From: Nitrospirales bacterium
GTDB taxonomy: Bacteria > Nitrospirota > Nitrospiria > Nitrospirales > UBA8639
Assembly: GCA_021603905.1 (NCBI GenBank)
Contig: BQIU01000011.1
Location: forward strand, 1-64,000
Reading direction: 5' to 3'
DNA: 64,000 nucleotides
The notes under the pieces: generated by a model
Seen by the model: the letters and a program-made list of their open reading frames with translations, nothing else
The model's database searches: none
Told to the model about the DNA's origin: nothing
Part shown: one piece after another, positions 46,130 to 55,960 of the stretch
Numbering within the stretch: position 1 is the first letter of the stretch
Layout of the letters: every line of letters begins with the position of its first letter
Program-made: the position numbers and the translations under genes

Positions 46130-46852
46130 ATGCCTGTCGATAGTTTAGAACGTCTGGTTCCGGAACAACTTGAACCACATGAAGTAACAGGCCAACTCAC
46201 GCTTCAACTCCATCTTGAGCGATATGAATTTGCTGCGGCTCAAGCCAACCCTGGACGTATTCTGGATATCGCCTGTGGAGTAGGTTATGGAACGAAAATT
46301 CTGTTTGAAGGGAATCCTCAGAACTCAGAAGCCATTGGAGTTGACTGCTCCGAAGACAGTGTGAGCTATGCGAGGAAGCAATATGCTCATGCGAACATAC
46401 AATTTATCCTAGCCGATGCCATGGACTATACTGATGAGAAAAACTTTGACACCATTGTGTCACTGGAAACGATCGAACATGTTCCAGACCCTCACGGACT
46501 TATTGCTCATCTCTTACAGCTCTTACAACCAGGTGGGATCTTTATAGGATCTGTACCGACCACCCCAACGGTTGATGCCAATCCACACCATTTACATGAC
46601 TTTACTCCACAAAGTTATCGAAACATGCTCAGTAGTCAAAATTTGGCTGAAATCACCCACCTCAAGCAAATTCAGCCGTTTAATCCACTGACGGTCTTGG
46701 CTCGGAAGGAAAAACGCCTTTCAGACCTGCGCGCAAATCTTGGACAATATTATTTTACCCATCCGCAAGCCTTATTCCAACGATGCTGGTCAACGCTCCG
46801 CTATGGCTTTGCAAACCACTACCTTACCGGAGTATGGCAAAAAGCTCGCTAA
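46130..46852 (+). CDS. Class I SAM-dependent methyltransferase
   Basis: A 240-residue enzyme. Motif I ILDIACGVGYGTKIL is near residue 44, the acidic residue of motif II is in IGVDCSEDSVSYARKQY, and the substrate-side segment FDTIVSLETIEHVPDPHGLIAHLLQLLQPGG is intact. It resembles Methyltransf_11/23 enzymes found with surface polysaccharide genes. The acceptor is unknown. It follows the GT2 gene in the same direction after 86 bases. Confidence 0.85.
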   Translation: MPVDSLERLVPEQLEPHEVTGQLTLQLHLERYEFAAAQANPGRILDIACGVGYGTKILFEGNPQNSEAIGVDCSEDSVSYARKQYAHANIQFILADAMDYTDEKNFDTIVSLETIEHVPDPHGLIAHLLQLLQPGGIFIGSVPTTPTVDANPHHLHDFTPQSYRNMLSSQNLAEITHLKQIQPFNPLTVLARKEKRLSDLRANLGQYYFTHPQALFQRCWSTLRYGFANHYLTGVWQKAR

Positions 46853-46890
46853 CCTAAGGACTTCAAATCAAGAAAGAAAAGAAGAGGGAA

Positions 46891-48765
46891 TTAAGCAGTC
46901 TCATTCTGCTCAGATCGGACCTGAAACACTTTAAAGCTTCCCGTTAACGCAGAAGGAAGTGTCACTTCATGAAGCCACTGAGGAACATGGCCATGATCAA
47001 GCCGATCATAGAACGATTCAGCACCATTGGGTGCCTGAAAAAATGAGGGTTCGGTAGGAGAAGAGGGACACGTCACAATAAGATCGACCTTTCGCTTGTT
47101 CAATAAAATTTTGGCTGTATGTCCGGTAGGATCTGACAGAATTCGATAGGCATCCAAAATGCCATCAGTATTTCGATGATAGGGTGTCATGATGACACGA
47201 TGGGACGTTCGATACAGTAACTCCGGCCCAAAATCAACAAAAGCGAGAATGGTCTGCTCTCGACTTCCCCATCCAGTAGGATCATTCAAATATTGCGAAA
47301 GTGGAATGATGGGACAATGTTTTGGCATCGTCCCGGTAATCCCACTCTGTTCAGTTTCCAGCATCTTAGCTCCAACCAGTAAGAACCACATTGCACTGAC
47401 CAGGACCAGACTCATCTTCAGCACTTCGTGCCAGGGAGCATTGAAAAAAACGGCAAATCGCTGCAACATGCGCCCGATCAGATGTGTATATGGCAACAAT
47501 ATGAGCAACTCCGCATATGGCACCCAACGGATTTCGTGGAAGGCTAATGGAAAATAGACGAGTACCCCAAGACCAATCATACACCAAAAAAGACGATGGA
47601 CCTCGTTGGACTCACTCCAGATGAGCCACATCAAGTATGGGAGGGTTGGAAGGGCAATGCCGAGATATAATATGAGCCGTCCAAACTGCCAAGAACCGGA
47701 CGGAATCAGCGGTTGAGTTTCGGCTACACGGCTCCAGAGAAGAGTCATAATCTGCGGATCCACATCAACAAGTGGTCCCTGAAAAAACTTGGGAAAGAGC
47801 ACCCATTGTACACACAACACGACAGCCATCCCGCTAACCCCGATTCCCAAACGTTGGATAGGAGTTGATCCCGCATATTTCATGTTCTTGCACAACCAGA
47901 TGACAATCCAGAAACAGGTGATCAGAGAAAGAATTCCCCAGTGTACATAGGAAAATCGGTCATATTCTGTTTGATAAAATTGGCCAATCCCTCGTTCCAC
48001 CAGAAGAGTCAGAAATGTCACCCCACTTAATGTACTTGTCAGTAAAAGATTTCGTGTCCCCCAGCTTCCCCCATACCAGACCCATCCGAGCGCCAATATA
48101 GATAAGCTCACCGATAGCGCAATAAGCGATTCAACGCTTGTCCATATGGCTATTCCTGCAAGCACTCCCGCAGCCACGCATAGTCTTGCGCGAAGAGGTT
48201 GCATCATGATTCGAAGGGTTAAGCCAAGCAGCAGGATAAAAATCGCCATGAGAACACTATGATGGTCCGGACGGCCTGCCAAAAAACTATTCATCAAGGC
48301 AGGCTGTAAGAGAAACACTCCCCCAGCTAATAACTGGTGTTCGCGGTCGAAGATCGGTTTCACCATCCATATCAAAAAAACGACAGATAAGATCTGCATA
48401 ACCGGGCTCAACAGCACACCCCACCAATGAAGGGCCGTGGCAAATGGGACAAAGAGTGCCGCCAAACTGGCTCCACCAATTAACAGCACATCAATAACTC
48501 TTGTCCAATGCTGGTAATCACCATACGGGGCATTACTTCGTGGATAGAACGAACTATACCAATCCCCCGTTTCCATGAGGTACAGAACGCGATTGAGATG
48601 CATGTAACCGTCAGAATCGACAATACCGCCTTCCATTAAGGGAATCGGGCCTTTGACAAACCACAAAAGTTGTATAACAAGAAGTAAGAAAATGAGGAAA
48701 AACACAACAGATTGAGGCTCACGAATGGATTCTTCGGAGGTGACCTGAGGGTTAGAAAGAAGCAT
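46891..48765 (-). CDS. STT3-like GT-C membrane protein
   Basis: A 624-residue protein with about eleven to thirteen membrane segments. Early in the sequence the first periplasmic loop has GIVDSDGYMHLNRVLYL, which matches the DxD-type catalytic motif of oligosaccharyltransferase STT3 and related GT-C enzymes. FLAGRPDHHSVLM in a later loop resembles the second acidic/His motif, and the C-terminal soluble domain starts around 520. STT3-like enzymes transfer lipid-linked glycans to proteins or other acceptors. The WWDYG signature is not evident, so it could be a different GT-C transferase. It converges on the methyltransferase gene, with 38 bases between stops. Confidence 0.8.
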   Translation of the reverse strand: MLLSNPQVTSEESIREPQSVVFFLIFLLLVIQLLWFVKGPIPLMEGGIVDSDGYMHLNRVLYLMETGDWYSSFYPRSNAPYGDYQHWTRVIDVLLIGGASLAALFVPFATALHWWGVLLSPVMQILSVVFLIWMVKPIFDREHQLLAGGVFLLQPALMNSFLAGRPDHHSVLMAIFILLLGLTLRIMMQPLRARLCVAAGVLAGIAIWTSVESLIALSVSLSILALGWVWYGGSWGTRNLLLTSTLSGVTFLTLLVERGIGQFYQTEYDRFSYVHWGILSLITCFWIVIWLCKNMKYAGSTPIQRLGIGVSGMAVVLCVQWVLFPKFFQGPLVDVDPQIMTLLWSRVAETQPLIPSGSWQFGRLILYLGIALPTLPYLMWLIWSESNEVHRLFWCMIGLGVLVYFPLAFHEIRWVPYAELLILLPYTHLIGRMLQRFAVFFNAPWHEVLKMSLVLVSAMWFLLVGAKMLETEQSGITGTMPKHCPIIPLSQYLNDPTGWGSREQTILAFVDFGPELLYRTSHRVIMTPYHRNTDGILDAYRILSDPTGHTAKILLNKRKVDLIVTCPSSPTEPSFFQAPNGAESFYDRLDHGHVPQWLHEVTLPSALTGSFKVFQVRSEQNETA

Positions 48766-49072
48766 TGAATGGGATTGGTGTTCTGATGAGAGAGATAAAT
48801 AAGAAATTGATCGGGTGACGAGAGCAAGAACTTAACCATACAAAGGAAAACAGAGAAAACAACACGAAGAGCAATAGGAGAATTCGTCCTTCAAGAGACA
48901 CGAGAGGAAGGCCGATACGAAATATACAACCCTTAACCCAAATCTGAACCTGCATCAGTTATGGGGGAACTTGCACAGAACTAATACGTTCCCGTTTGAA
49001 TTCATACCCTTTATTCATAGACATTTGGAGTCAAAATTCCTAGCCTGATCTTCCTCGTTTTCCGGACAGTTA
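48766..49072. other. Divergent promoter region
   Basis: It separates the leftward STT3-like gene from the rightward toroid gene. No gene recognised. AT-rich runs near 48850 and 49000 are candidates for the two promoters. Confidence 0.4.
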
Positions 49073-49987
49073 ATGGAACAATCATTTTTTGAATCCTACA
49101 TCGCCCGAATTGTTCGTCTCAGTCTACAAGAAGGTGGATTTGCCCATCACAGTAATGGACGCTACCGACCTGATGTGACAGCCTGGGCCGTCCTTCTTCT
49201 CAATGCCATCTCTTCAACATCCCACATCGCATTAGTTGAGATCGCTCGTAACCGGTTAGCTCAAGACCAACAGAGCAATGGATCGAGCTGTATTTCTCCT
49301 GAGCAACCCGACGCGGTCTGGCCTACCCCACTTTCCATATTCGCTTGGCACAACTCGACACCTCATCACGACTATGAACGCCGAGCCATTCAATTTCTGC
49401 TCCAACATACTGGACTCCATATGGAAAAGGAGGATGGGAATGCCGTGGTCGGCCATGATACATCAATACCTGGATGGCCTTGGATTACGCATACTCACTC
49501 ATGGGTTCAACCTACGGCATTCAGCATGATGGCCCTTTCAATCAATGGGCATGAGGGACATCATCGCGTACAAGAGGGCAAACGGATGTTATTGAATCGA
49601 CAACTGCCACAGGGTGGATGGAACTATGGCAACACCACAATCTTGGGACAGGAGCTACAACCTTTTCCTGAAAGTACTGGCATCGCACTTTTGGCTTTAG
49701 CTGATCGAGTTCCCAAAGATACGGTCGAACGAAGCCTGACGTACTTAATCCATGAACTTCCCAATCTGCGGACTCCCCTCTCGTTATGTTGGGGACTGTG
49801 GGGACTCCAAGCTTGGGGGATTTCTCCTCCCGAAACACAAGACTGGATCATAGACTGTTTGAAACGAGAATCACGATATGGAGAATATGATCCTGTTTCA
49901 CTTTGCCTGCTCCTCGGCACCGCGATACCCAACGATGGGCCCCAAAACCTTCTTCCCTTATCAAAAACAATTCCCACGAATGCCTAG
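49073..49987 (+). CDS. Alpha/alpha-toroid (prenyltransferase/squalene-cyclase repeat) protein
   Basis: A 304-residue protein with the helical hairpin repeats of the terpenoid cyclase/prenyltransferase toroid: GRYRPDVTAWAVLLLNAI at residues 27-44, FLLQHTGLHME, WVQPTAFSMMALSI, RQLPQGGWNYGNTTILG and ESTGIALLALADR. QW-like GGWNYG is present, but the DxDD acid of squalene-hopene cyclase is not, so cyclase activity is unlikely. No signal peptide or membrane segment. It may bind a prenyl lipid. It is 28 bases upstream of the DUF362 gene. Confidence 0.75.
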   Translation: MEQSFFESYIARIVRLSLQEGGFAHHSNGRYRPDVTAWAVLLLNAISSTSHIALVEIARNRLAQDQQSNGSSCISPEQPDAVWPTPLSIFAWHNSTPHHDYERRAIQFLLQHTGLHMEKEDGNAVVGHDTSIPGWPWITHTHSWVQPTAFSMMALSINGHEGHHRVQEGKRMLLNRQLPQGGWNYGNTTILGQELQPFPESTGIALLALADRVPKDTVERSLTYLIHELPNLRTPLSLCWGLWGLQAWGISPPETQDWIIDCLKRESRYGEYDPVSLCLLLGTAIPNDGPQNLLPLSKTIPTNA

Positions 49988-50015
49988 CATCTCATTTACA
50001 AATTGAAAGTCATTG

Positions 50016-51041
50016 ATGAGCGAGCAAAAGCTAAAACCCGGCGAATCAGAACTGACGCGGCGACAATTATTGAAAGTCGCCTTTGCCGGCACAACACTCG
50101 CCGCATCGGGTCTTGCACTAGCGAATTGGCTAGAAACACCAACGTTATCCGCCACGACTTTTATCGGAAAAGCGGCGTCCTACAACCATAACCTTGTTTC
50201 TGTTCTTCTTGCAGGGTTTCAAGAACTTGGCGTGAATCCTCAAGAAGTGAAAGGGAAACGTATTCTCTTAAAGCCCAACTTAGTCGAGACTAAACAAAAC
50301 GCCCCTCATATCAACACCCATCCCCTGGTTGTCCGGGCCGTTGCAGAAGCATTTCTTCACTTAGGAGCGGCAGCGGTAATGGTGGGAGAAGGCCCAGGTC
50401 ATCGCCGAGATACTTTACAAATATTGGAGGAGGCGGGGTTAGCGGATGTGCTCTATGAAGATCGCATTCCGTTTCTTAACCTTAATGACAGGACAGGGTT
50501 CTCACGACCCAATGCTGGGCAGCAAACATCATTACCGACATTAATATTTCCTGACATATTTCAGGAGATCGACTGGGTCGTGTCAATAGCGAAACTGAAA
50601 ACTCATCATTGGGCAGGGGTTACTCTTTCCATGAAAAACCTCTTCGGCGTCCTTCCAGGCTTATATTACGGGTGGCCGAAAAATGTGTTGCATCATGCAG
50701 GTATTCATGAATCGATCGTGGATATCACAGCAACGCTACGTCCTCACTTTGCAATTGTAGACGGAATTATTGGCATGGAAGGCGATGGACCGATTATGGG
50801 AACGCCTAAATCAGCGGGTGTCATTGTCATGGGACGAAACCTCCCAGCAGTCGATGCCACGAGTGCTCGGCTGATGGGAATTAATCCGCACAAAATTCCA
50901 TACTTGCAACGTTCGTCAAATTGGCTTGGCCCCATCCATGAGCATCATATCCATCAACGAGGAGAAGCCATTGTAGCCCTCCAACAAAACTTCAATCTCC
51001 TTGAAAAAGTCTCGGCTCATCATGGAATTAGACTATCGTGA
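50016..51041 (+). CDS. Tat-exported DUF362 protein
   Basis: A 341-residue protein. The twin-arginine signal LTRRQLLKVAFAGTTLAASGLALA is at residues 13-37; no Cys occurs anywhere. The mature part is DUF362: KRILLKPNLVE, VVMVGEGPGHRRDT-type loop, SIAKLKTHHWAGVTLSMKNLFGVLPG and FAIVDGIIGMEGDGP. Many DUF362 proteins carry ferredoxin domains; this one lacks them. The function is unknown. The Tat signal suggests folding, perhaps with a cofactor, before export. Its end overlaps the start of the sulfatase-fold gene by 20 bases. Confidence 0.8.
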   Translation: MSEQKLKPGESELTRRQLLKVAFAGTTLAASGLALANWLETPTLSATTFIGKAASYNHNLVSVLLAGFQELGVNPQEVKGKRILLKPNLVETKQNAPHINTHPLVVRAVAEAFLHLGAAAVMVGEGPGHRRDTLQILEEAGLADVLYEDRIPFLNLNDRTGFSRPNAGQQTSLPTLIFPDIFQEIDWVVSIAKLKTHHWAGVTLSMKNLFGVLPGLYYGWPKNVLHHAGIHESIVDITATLRPHFAIVDGIIGMEGDGPIMGTPKSAGVIVMGRNLPAVDATSARLMGINPHKIPYLQRSSNWLGPIHEHHIHQRGEAIVALQQNFNLLEKVSAHHGIRLS

Positions 51042-52692
51042 ATTACCTGACAATGAGGATGCAAATCGGACGAACATGATTGCTAAAGAGTGGCTAGTTC
51101 ACCTAAAAACCAACGTGCTATTTTCACTTGTGATTTTTCTTGGCATGTATGGAATCGAAGCACTCATACACATCGTGAATCACGATTATCCGTTTTCTTT
51201 CGATCAAATTGATTGGGCTGCTGCTAAAGAATTTTTCTTCATTAGTCTCATGCTATCTTTTTGTAGCCCCAAAACGAGAACAAGCCTTATCGTGATTATG
51301 CTCCTCATGACATTCATGCAATTATTGAATTATCAATATTTTGGCACCTATATTCAGCCAATTTCCTTTTATCAGGCCTATGCATTCCCTGTAGAGGCGG
51401 CTGAATCTTTTTGGGACGAAATTGGTGCAATGCTTCTGCCGAGCTTTATTGTTGTGCTAATTGGAATCGTGGTTTACCTCTTGACAAAATTATTGGGTAA
51501 GTCGGTAAACACATTTCGATACATGCCCATCGTACTTGTATTACTTCTTTTCGGCGACCTCAGTCTCACGTACGCGTTGATGAACCACAAAAGTGGTAAA
51601 TTATGGCACCCTCAGGCCAATATGGTCATGCCCAAACCTAACTTGTTGGCACTACAAAATGTATATCGTTCATTCAAATACTTTGCTATAGGCATCGTCC
51701 CTAAAAAGATTTTTGGGAATATCAGCATGTTCCCTGAAATTCCTGAACCACATATTGAGATAAAAAATCCTGACATCAATATTGTCTTGATTATTGGAGA
51801 ATCTCTCAGAGCTGAACAGTTATCGTTGTTAGGCTATGCGAAACACAATACGACGCCGCTTCTCAGCAAACTTAATGGCCTGAAGGCGAGCAGTATCTAT
51901 TCTTCGGGCACCATGAGTATCACCGGAGTTGCTGGAGTCTTAAACAGGCTGAAACATCCTGGTGTCACGTCGCAAATTACCAGCCAAAGTAACTGCTTGT
52001 TTCGACTAGCCAAAAACAATGCATTTTCAACTTACTATGTGACCGCCTATCACAGAGAACGCCTAAAGATTATGGAAAATGTCATTTGCAAAAAAAGTAT
52101 CGATCATTATATCACTCGTTCAGAATTTGGAGAGACAAGCTCGCCTCATGATATGGCCTTAGTTCAATATTTAGATCATATTGACTTTAGCAATAATAAC
52201 TTTATCGTCTTAAACCAACGTGGCTCCCACACTCCATATGAAAAAAGATCTCCTCAGGAATTTAAAAAATTTGATTCCGAGTATGACAATAGCGTGTTGT
52301 ACACTGATTATGTGATTACTGAAATTATCAAAACCATTCAGTTGAAAAGCAAGAAAAGCACATACGTGTTGTTCACATCGGATCACGGCGAGCTCATTAA
52401 TGATGACGGGATGAATGGTCATGGCTGGTTTAAAAAGCAAGTCTATGAAGTACCATTTTTGTTTTTTGCACATCATGCAAATGATCAAAACATGTTAAAC
52501 GATGTTGCGTACATTCAATCACATTTTGACATGAGCACCTTCATTATTCAGTTACTCGGATACGACCAGAAGGTTAATAAAAGCGAAACTAAAGACATAT
52601 ACATTAATGGTTCAGATGTAGACGGACTAGCAGGGTTTTTACATTTGACGACGAATCATGGCGTCATCGAGACATCAGAATTGATTCGATGA
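51022..52692 (+). CDS. Phosphoethanolamine-transferase-like (sulfatase-fold) membrane protein
   Basis: A 556-residue protein from the ATG inside the end of the DUF362 gene. Five N-terminal membrane segments (about 20-205) are followed by a periplasmic alkaline-phosphatase/sulfatase domain. Conserved elements are INIVLIIGESLRAEQLSLLGY (metal-binding Glu), the Thr in SSGTMS as the likely nucleophile, and FTSDHGELINDDG (metal-binding Asp-His). The layout is that of EptA-type enzymes, which transfer phosphoethanolamine from phosphatidylethanolamine to lipid A or glycans; the acceptor here is unknown. Six Lys/Asn-rich stretches differ from GC-richer neighbours, a possible sign of transfer. Confidence 0.85.
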   Translation: MELDYRELPDNEDANRTNMIAKEWLVHLKTNVLFSLVIFLGMYGIEALIHIVNHDYPFSFDQIDWAAAKEFFFISLMLSFCSPKTRTSLIVIMLLMTFMQLLNYQYFGTYIQPISFYQAYAFPVEAAESFWDEIGAMLLPSFIVVLIGIVVYLLTKLLGKSVNTFRYMPIVLVLLLFGDLSLTYALMNHKSGKLWHPQANMVMPKPNLLALQNVYRSFKYFAIGIVPKKIFGNISMFPEIPEPHIEIKNPDINIVLIIGESLRAEQLSLLGYAKHNTTPLLSKLNGLKASSIYSSGTMSITGVAGVLNRLKHPGVTSQITSQSNCLFRLAKNNAFSTYYVTAYHRERLKIMENVICKKSIDHYITRSEFGETSSPHDMALVQYLDHIDFSNNNFIVLNQRGSHTPYEKRSPQEFKKFDSEYDNSVLYTDYVITEIIKTIQLKSKKSTYVLFTSDHGELINDDGMNGHGWFKKQVYEVPFLFFAHHANDQNMLNDVAYIQSHFDMSTFIIQLLGYDQKVNKSETKDIYINGSDVDGLAGFLHLTTNHGVIETSELIR

Positions 52693-52715
52693 CCAATCCA
52701 GAATAGGTTACGTAC

Positions 52716-54107
52716 GTGGTGGGTCGAAAAAAAAAGACAAATTGCAGAATATACTCCAACGAAGCTCATGAGGATTCCTACGCTTTACCCCGAGTAAATG
52801 GATCCTCCTCCCGAACGCGTAAGTACTTTTCGACTGATCACTACATAGAACTTTTGTCATTCTCCTCTTTTGGCCTTGTGCTTTCTCTCTTAGTCTTATG
52901 GAACTTTGCTCACGTTTGGATCATGGTAAAGAATCTTCACATGAATGATTTTGGTAAACTTTACTATGCTTCAGTCGCTTTCCTGAATAATCAAGATATG
53001 TATGGCCCCACACTGGCCACACTCACTCAAGTGGGCTATGAGAATTGGCAAGAATTCTGGAACCTAAACCCTCCCCATTTTCACGTTCTTCTCTTACCTT
53101 TGGCACTCATGCCTGAATCATGGTCATTACTCCTATGGACAATAGCCAATGTTCTCGCGCTTATTGTGACACTTACGTTGATTAAGCAAGAACTGAAGCT
53201 TGCACTCTCGCTCAATCAAAAACGGCTCTGTATGATTGGGGGATTAGGCTTTGCCGGAACGGGAGCTCACCTCGTCACAGGTCAATTGTCCTTTCTCCTT
53301 GCGCTGCCTATAACCCTTGCTTGGATTCACGGACGCAACGGGAGATGGACACAGGCAGGCTTACTACTTGGAATAATCGCAAGTATCAAACCGTTTCTCC
53401 TCATTTTCCTTCCATATATTCTGCTAAAACGCGAGTTTAAAGCTGTCGGAACTTTTATATCCGTATTCATAGCTAATTTTCTGATTGGGGTTGCGATATT
53501 TGGGATAGAACCCCATGTAGCCTGGCTACAATGCTTGACAGAGGTGAATTGGCACTGGACCGTGATGAATGCATCTCTTTGGGGAAGCCTGACACGAGCT
53601 TTCGCAGAAAATCCAATGTTTACACCGGCTGTTCATGCCGAATTCCTCATTATTCCTTTATGGAGCCTTTTCGCAGCAATGATTGCGGGAGCGGCCTTTT
53701 GGATTTCGGTCCGCGACTCATCATCATGCGCAACGGATCGCGCGTTTGCCATTCTTCTTTTCAGCGCAATCCTGATTTCTCCACTCGGATGGATTTACTA
53801 CCTTTTTTTTCTGCTTGGACCTCTCACTGCACTGATTTCTCGCTGGAGCAACCGACTACAACGTCACATGTGGCAAGAATACTTACTGCAGCATAAGATG
53901 AGAACACTTTTACTGTTTGGAGGAATCTCAGGGCTTCTCGTACCCTTAATAGGAATTAACCTGTTTCAACCAAACTCTCTCGCAACGCTTACTCTTGGCT
54001 CAATCTATTTTTGGAGCACGCTCATGCTATGGGGCTGTCTGGTTGTTGATTGGGCAGTCGACAATCATCGCCCCACCCAATCTCATGCAAGCTATGCGAC
54101 GCCATAG
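52716..54107 (+). CDS. GT87-like (DUF2029) membrane glycosyltransferase
   Basis: A 463-residue polytopic protein with about nine to eleven membrane segments. The first external loop has HMNDFGKLYYASVAFLNNQDMYGP, with the acidic catalytic-type Asp seen in polyprenyl-phosphate-mannose-dependent GT-C enzymes, and NLNPPHFHVLLLPLALMP follows. The start is a GTG (GTG-GTG) with a weak ribosome binding site. GT87 enzymes add alpha-mannose or arabinose-type sugars from lipid donors on the outer face. It follows the sulfatase-fold gene after 23 bases. Confidence 0.8.
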   Translation: MVGRKKKTNCRIYSNEAHEDSYALPRVNGSSSRTRKYFSTDHYIELLSFSSFGLVLSLLVLWNFAHVWIMVKNLHMNDFGKLYYASVAFLNNQDMYGPTLATLTQVGYENWQEFWNLNPPHFHVLLLPLALMPESWSLLLWTIANVLALIVTLTLIKQELKLALSLNQKRLCMIGGLGFAGTGAHLVTGQLSFLLALPITLAWIHGRNGRWTQAGLLLGIIASIKPFLLIFLPYILLKREFKAVGTFISVFIANFLIGVAIFGIEPHVAWLQCLTEVNWHWTVMNASLWGSLTRAFAENPMFTPAVHAEFLIIPLWSLFAAMIAGAAFWISVRDSSSCATDRAFAILLFSAILISPLGWIYYLFFLLGPLTALISRWSNRLQRHMWQEYLLQHKMRTLLLFGGISGLLVPLIGINLFQPNSLATLTLGSIYFWSTLMLWGCLVVDWAVDNHRPTQSHASYATP

Positions 54108-54157
54108 TCAGAAGAAAGGAAGTTTTCTTGAAAGACTGAAAAAAGGTGTGATAAGGA

Positions 54158-55228
54158 TCAAGCGGAAGGCAAACGTGACTTCCCCCATAAGGTCAGGACA
54201 AGATCACGTAATGATGGCATTGCATAGAGGACGCCAAGAGGAATCAATGGAGCATACATGAATCCCCAATACGAATTATTCGCCCTACCAGCGATCAAGT
54301 ACGCGCAATAATAGGCACCCAAGGTGAGAGCGACACGTGGTCCAACCTTTCCGCGCCACCCTAAAACACCCAGCAACGCCAATGGCAGTATAAAGGCCAA
54401 GATCCATTGAGGAGCAACTAAGAGAAAAGCATTCCAGATTCCAGTACTCATGACGAATGGCCAACCGCCAAATTGAATCCAACTTTCATTGACGAAGTCC
54501 ATTGGAGTCAGAAGTTTTGAAACAATGGATGCATGCAGGGTTAGACCCAGACCAAAGATTGTCAACCCTCCTAGCCAACCCAACATCTCACGACCCTGCT
54601 TTTCTTTCCAAGCTAGAATTAACATAATCACCACATAGGGTAACGCAAGCTCCCGTATGCAGACAGCAAATACACCAACTACGACGCTCATGACTGCATT
54701 CCCGCGAGCATGCGCCGCTAAGGAAAACGCAATCAGCACTCCTGCCCATAATTCGTGATAGTAAAATGCTTGCTCGCTCAAACAAAGGAGCAGGGGACCG
54801 CACAACAGAAGTGTTCCAGCCACAGCAAAGGGAAACCCCTTTTCTCGATCCAAGACCTGAAACCACAACAACATAGTCAGGAACGCCACTATCGCCAAAA
54901 GCCACCGCCCCCATTCAGGACTAGGCAAATGACCAATTATCCAAGCGATCGTCGGCAATCGCCAATTAAAAAATGGCCGCGAGGCATACCCTCTCGATCG
55001 TAGCTCTTCTCCCACTATCGCATAATAACTTTCGTCTGCGTGAATCCGCTCAATAACACTCTGATACATTCGAACATCTTCTCCATCCGTCACCTGTTCT
55101 TCTCGAGGTGGAAATGCTTGTCCCAAAGAGGCAAGTCCATACACAATCAAGAGCAGGAGCACGCACGCAATCAGACCGGCGTCTCTTCTCGTCATTGTCA
55201 CAAAACGTGTCATTGGCATATTTCGCAA
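54158..55228 (-). CDS. Polytopic membrane protein, possible GT-C family
   Basis: A 356-residue protein with about nine membrane segments. The best start may be the third ATG (MTRRDAGLIACVLLLLIV), with the first two giving a short leader. After the first helix a periplasmic loop has EQVTDGEDVRMYQSVIERIHADESYYAIVGEEL, with acidic residues placed as in GT-C enzymes. Late SYWGFMYAPLIPLGVLYAMPSL is conserved-looking. No family is recognised with certainty. It converges on the GT87-like gene with 50 bases between stops. Confidence 0.65.
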   Translation of the reverse strand: MRNMPMTRFVTMTRRDAGLIACVLLLLIVYGLASLGQAFPPREEQVTDGEDVRMYQSVIERIHADESYYAIVGEELRSRGYASRPFFNWRLPTIAWIIGHLPSPEWGRWLLAIVAFLTMLLWFQVLDREKGFPFAVAGTLLLCGPLLLCLSEQAFYYHELWAGVLIAFSLAAHARGNAVMSVVVGVFAVCIRELALPYVVIMLILAWKEKQGREMLGWLGGLTIFGLGLTLHASIVSKLLTPMDFVNESWIQFGGWPFVMSTGIWNAFLLVAPQWILAFILPLALLGVLGWRGKVGPRVALTLGAYYCAYLIAGRANNSYWGFMYAPLIPLGVLYAMPSLRDLVLTLWGKSRLPSA

Positions 55229-55960
55229 AAATTATTGTTCATGACCAGAGTAAACATGTCATACATCGATAGACCAGTGAGCCAGAGCAAGAACCCGCAG
55301 AAGCATTCATAAAGGTTGGCTGACAATTTTGTCACACCAACAAATACATGGCGGAACATTTGTCCCTTTCGGATAAAACATCGACACTCAGTAACTAAAA
55401 CTTAATCATCTCAACAGCTTACTTTCGCAAAAGTTCTCTTCGTACACTTTTCATAGCTCAACGTCCCGCCAACATTCTCTAATGCCATCCCCATGCCCCG
55501 TGGCCATCCTTCAATATAACCAAAGGCACAATAACATCATGCCACTCCCTGAGGTCTCTGGCCTTAAAGAATTTTAATATGTGAGGAACCCTATTTGGGG
55601 ACGTAAGAAAAGGATCAGTCCTTGTATGGGCAAATATGCCCGGACTTTCTAGACAGCCACCACAATGATATCTGATCTTTCTTCTCTCTTCTCATTAACA
55701 TAAGTTTTTGGATATTTGAGCCGATAAAGATAGACGTATACGACCATCAGGCTCTTGACGGGCGTTCACCATAGTCTCGCGACACGACGCGCAATTCTAG
55801 CGACTGGTATTGGCCGCATTTGATTACTGACTGGCACGAACCTGTGGAAAAAGACAAAAAGTAGAATCAATGTGAAGGGCCTATGGAGATTTGCTACCGC
55901 GATATTGTGCCGTGTACACGAATCACTATGAAATGTATTTAATCAGCGTTCTTCCATCTC
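55229..55960. other. Long divergent spacer
   Basis: It lies between the leftward polytopic protein gene and the rightward HAD-UbiA gene. No frame is convincing and no repeat shared with the rest of the window was noticed. It must carry promoters for both directions. Confidence 0.4.

Noticed and set aside
49073-49987. Functional squalene-hopene cyclase
   Set aside because: The protein is about half the usual length and lacks the DxDD catalytic acid motif.
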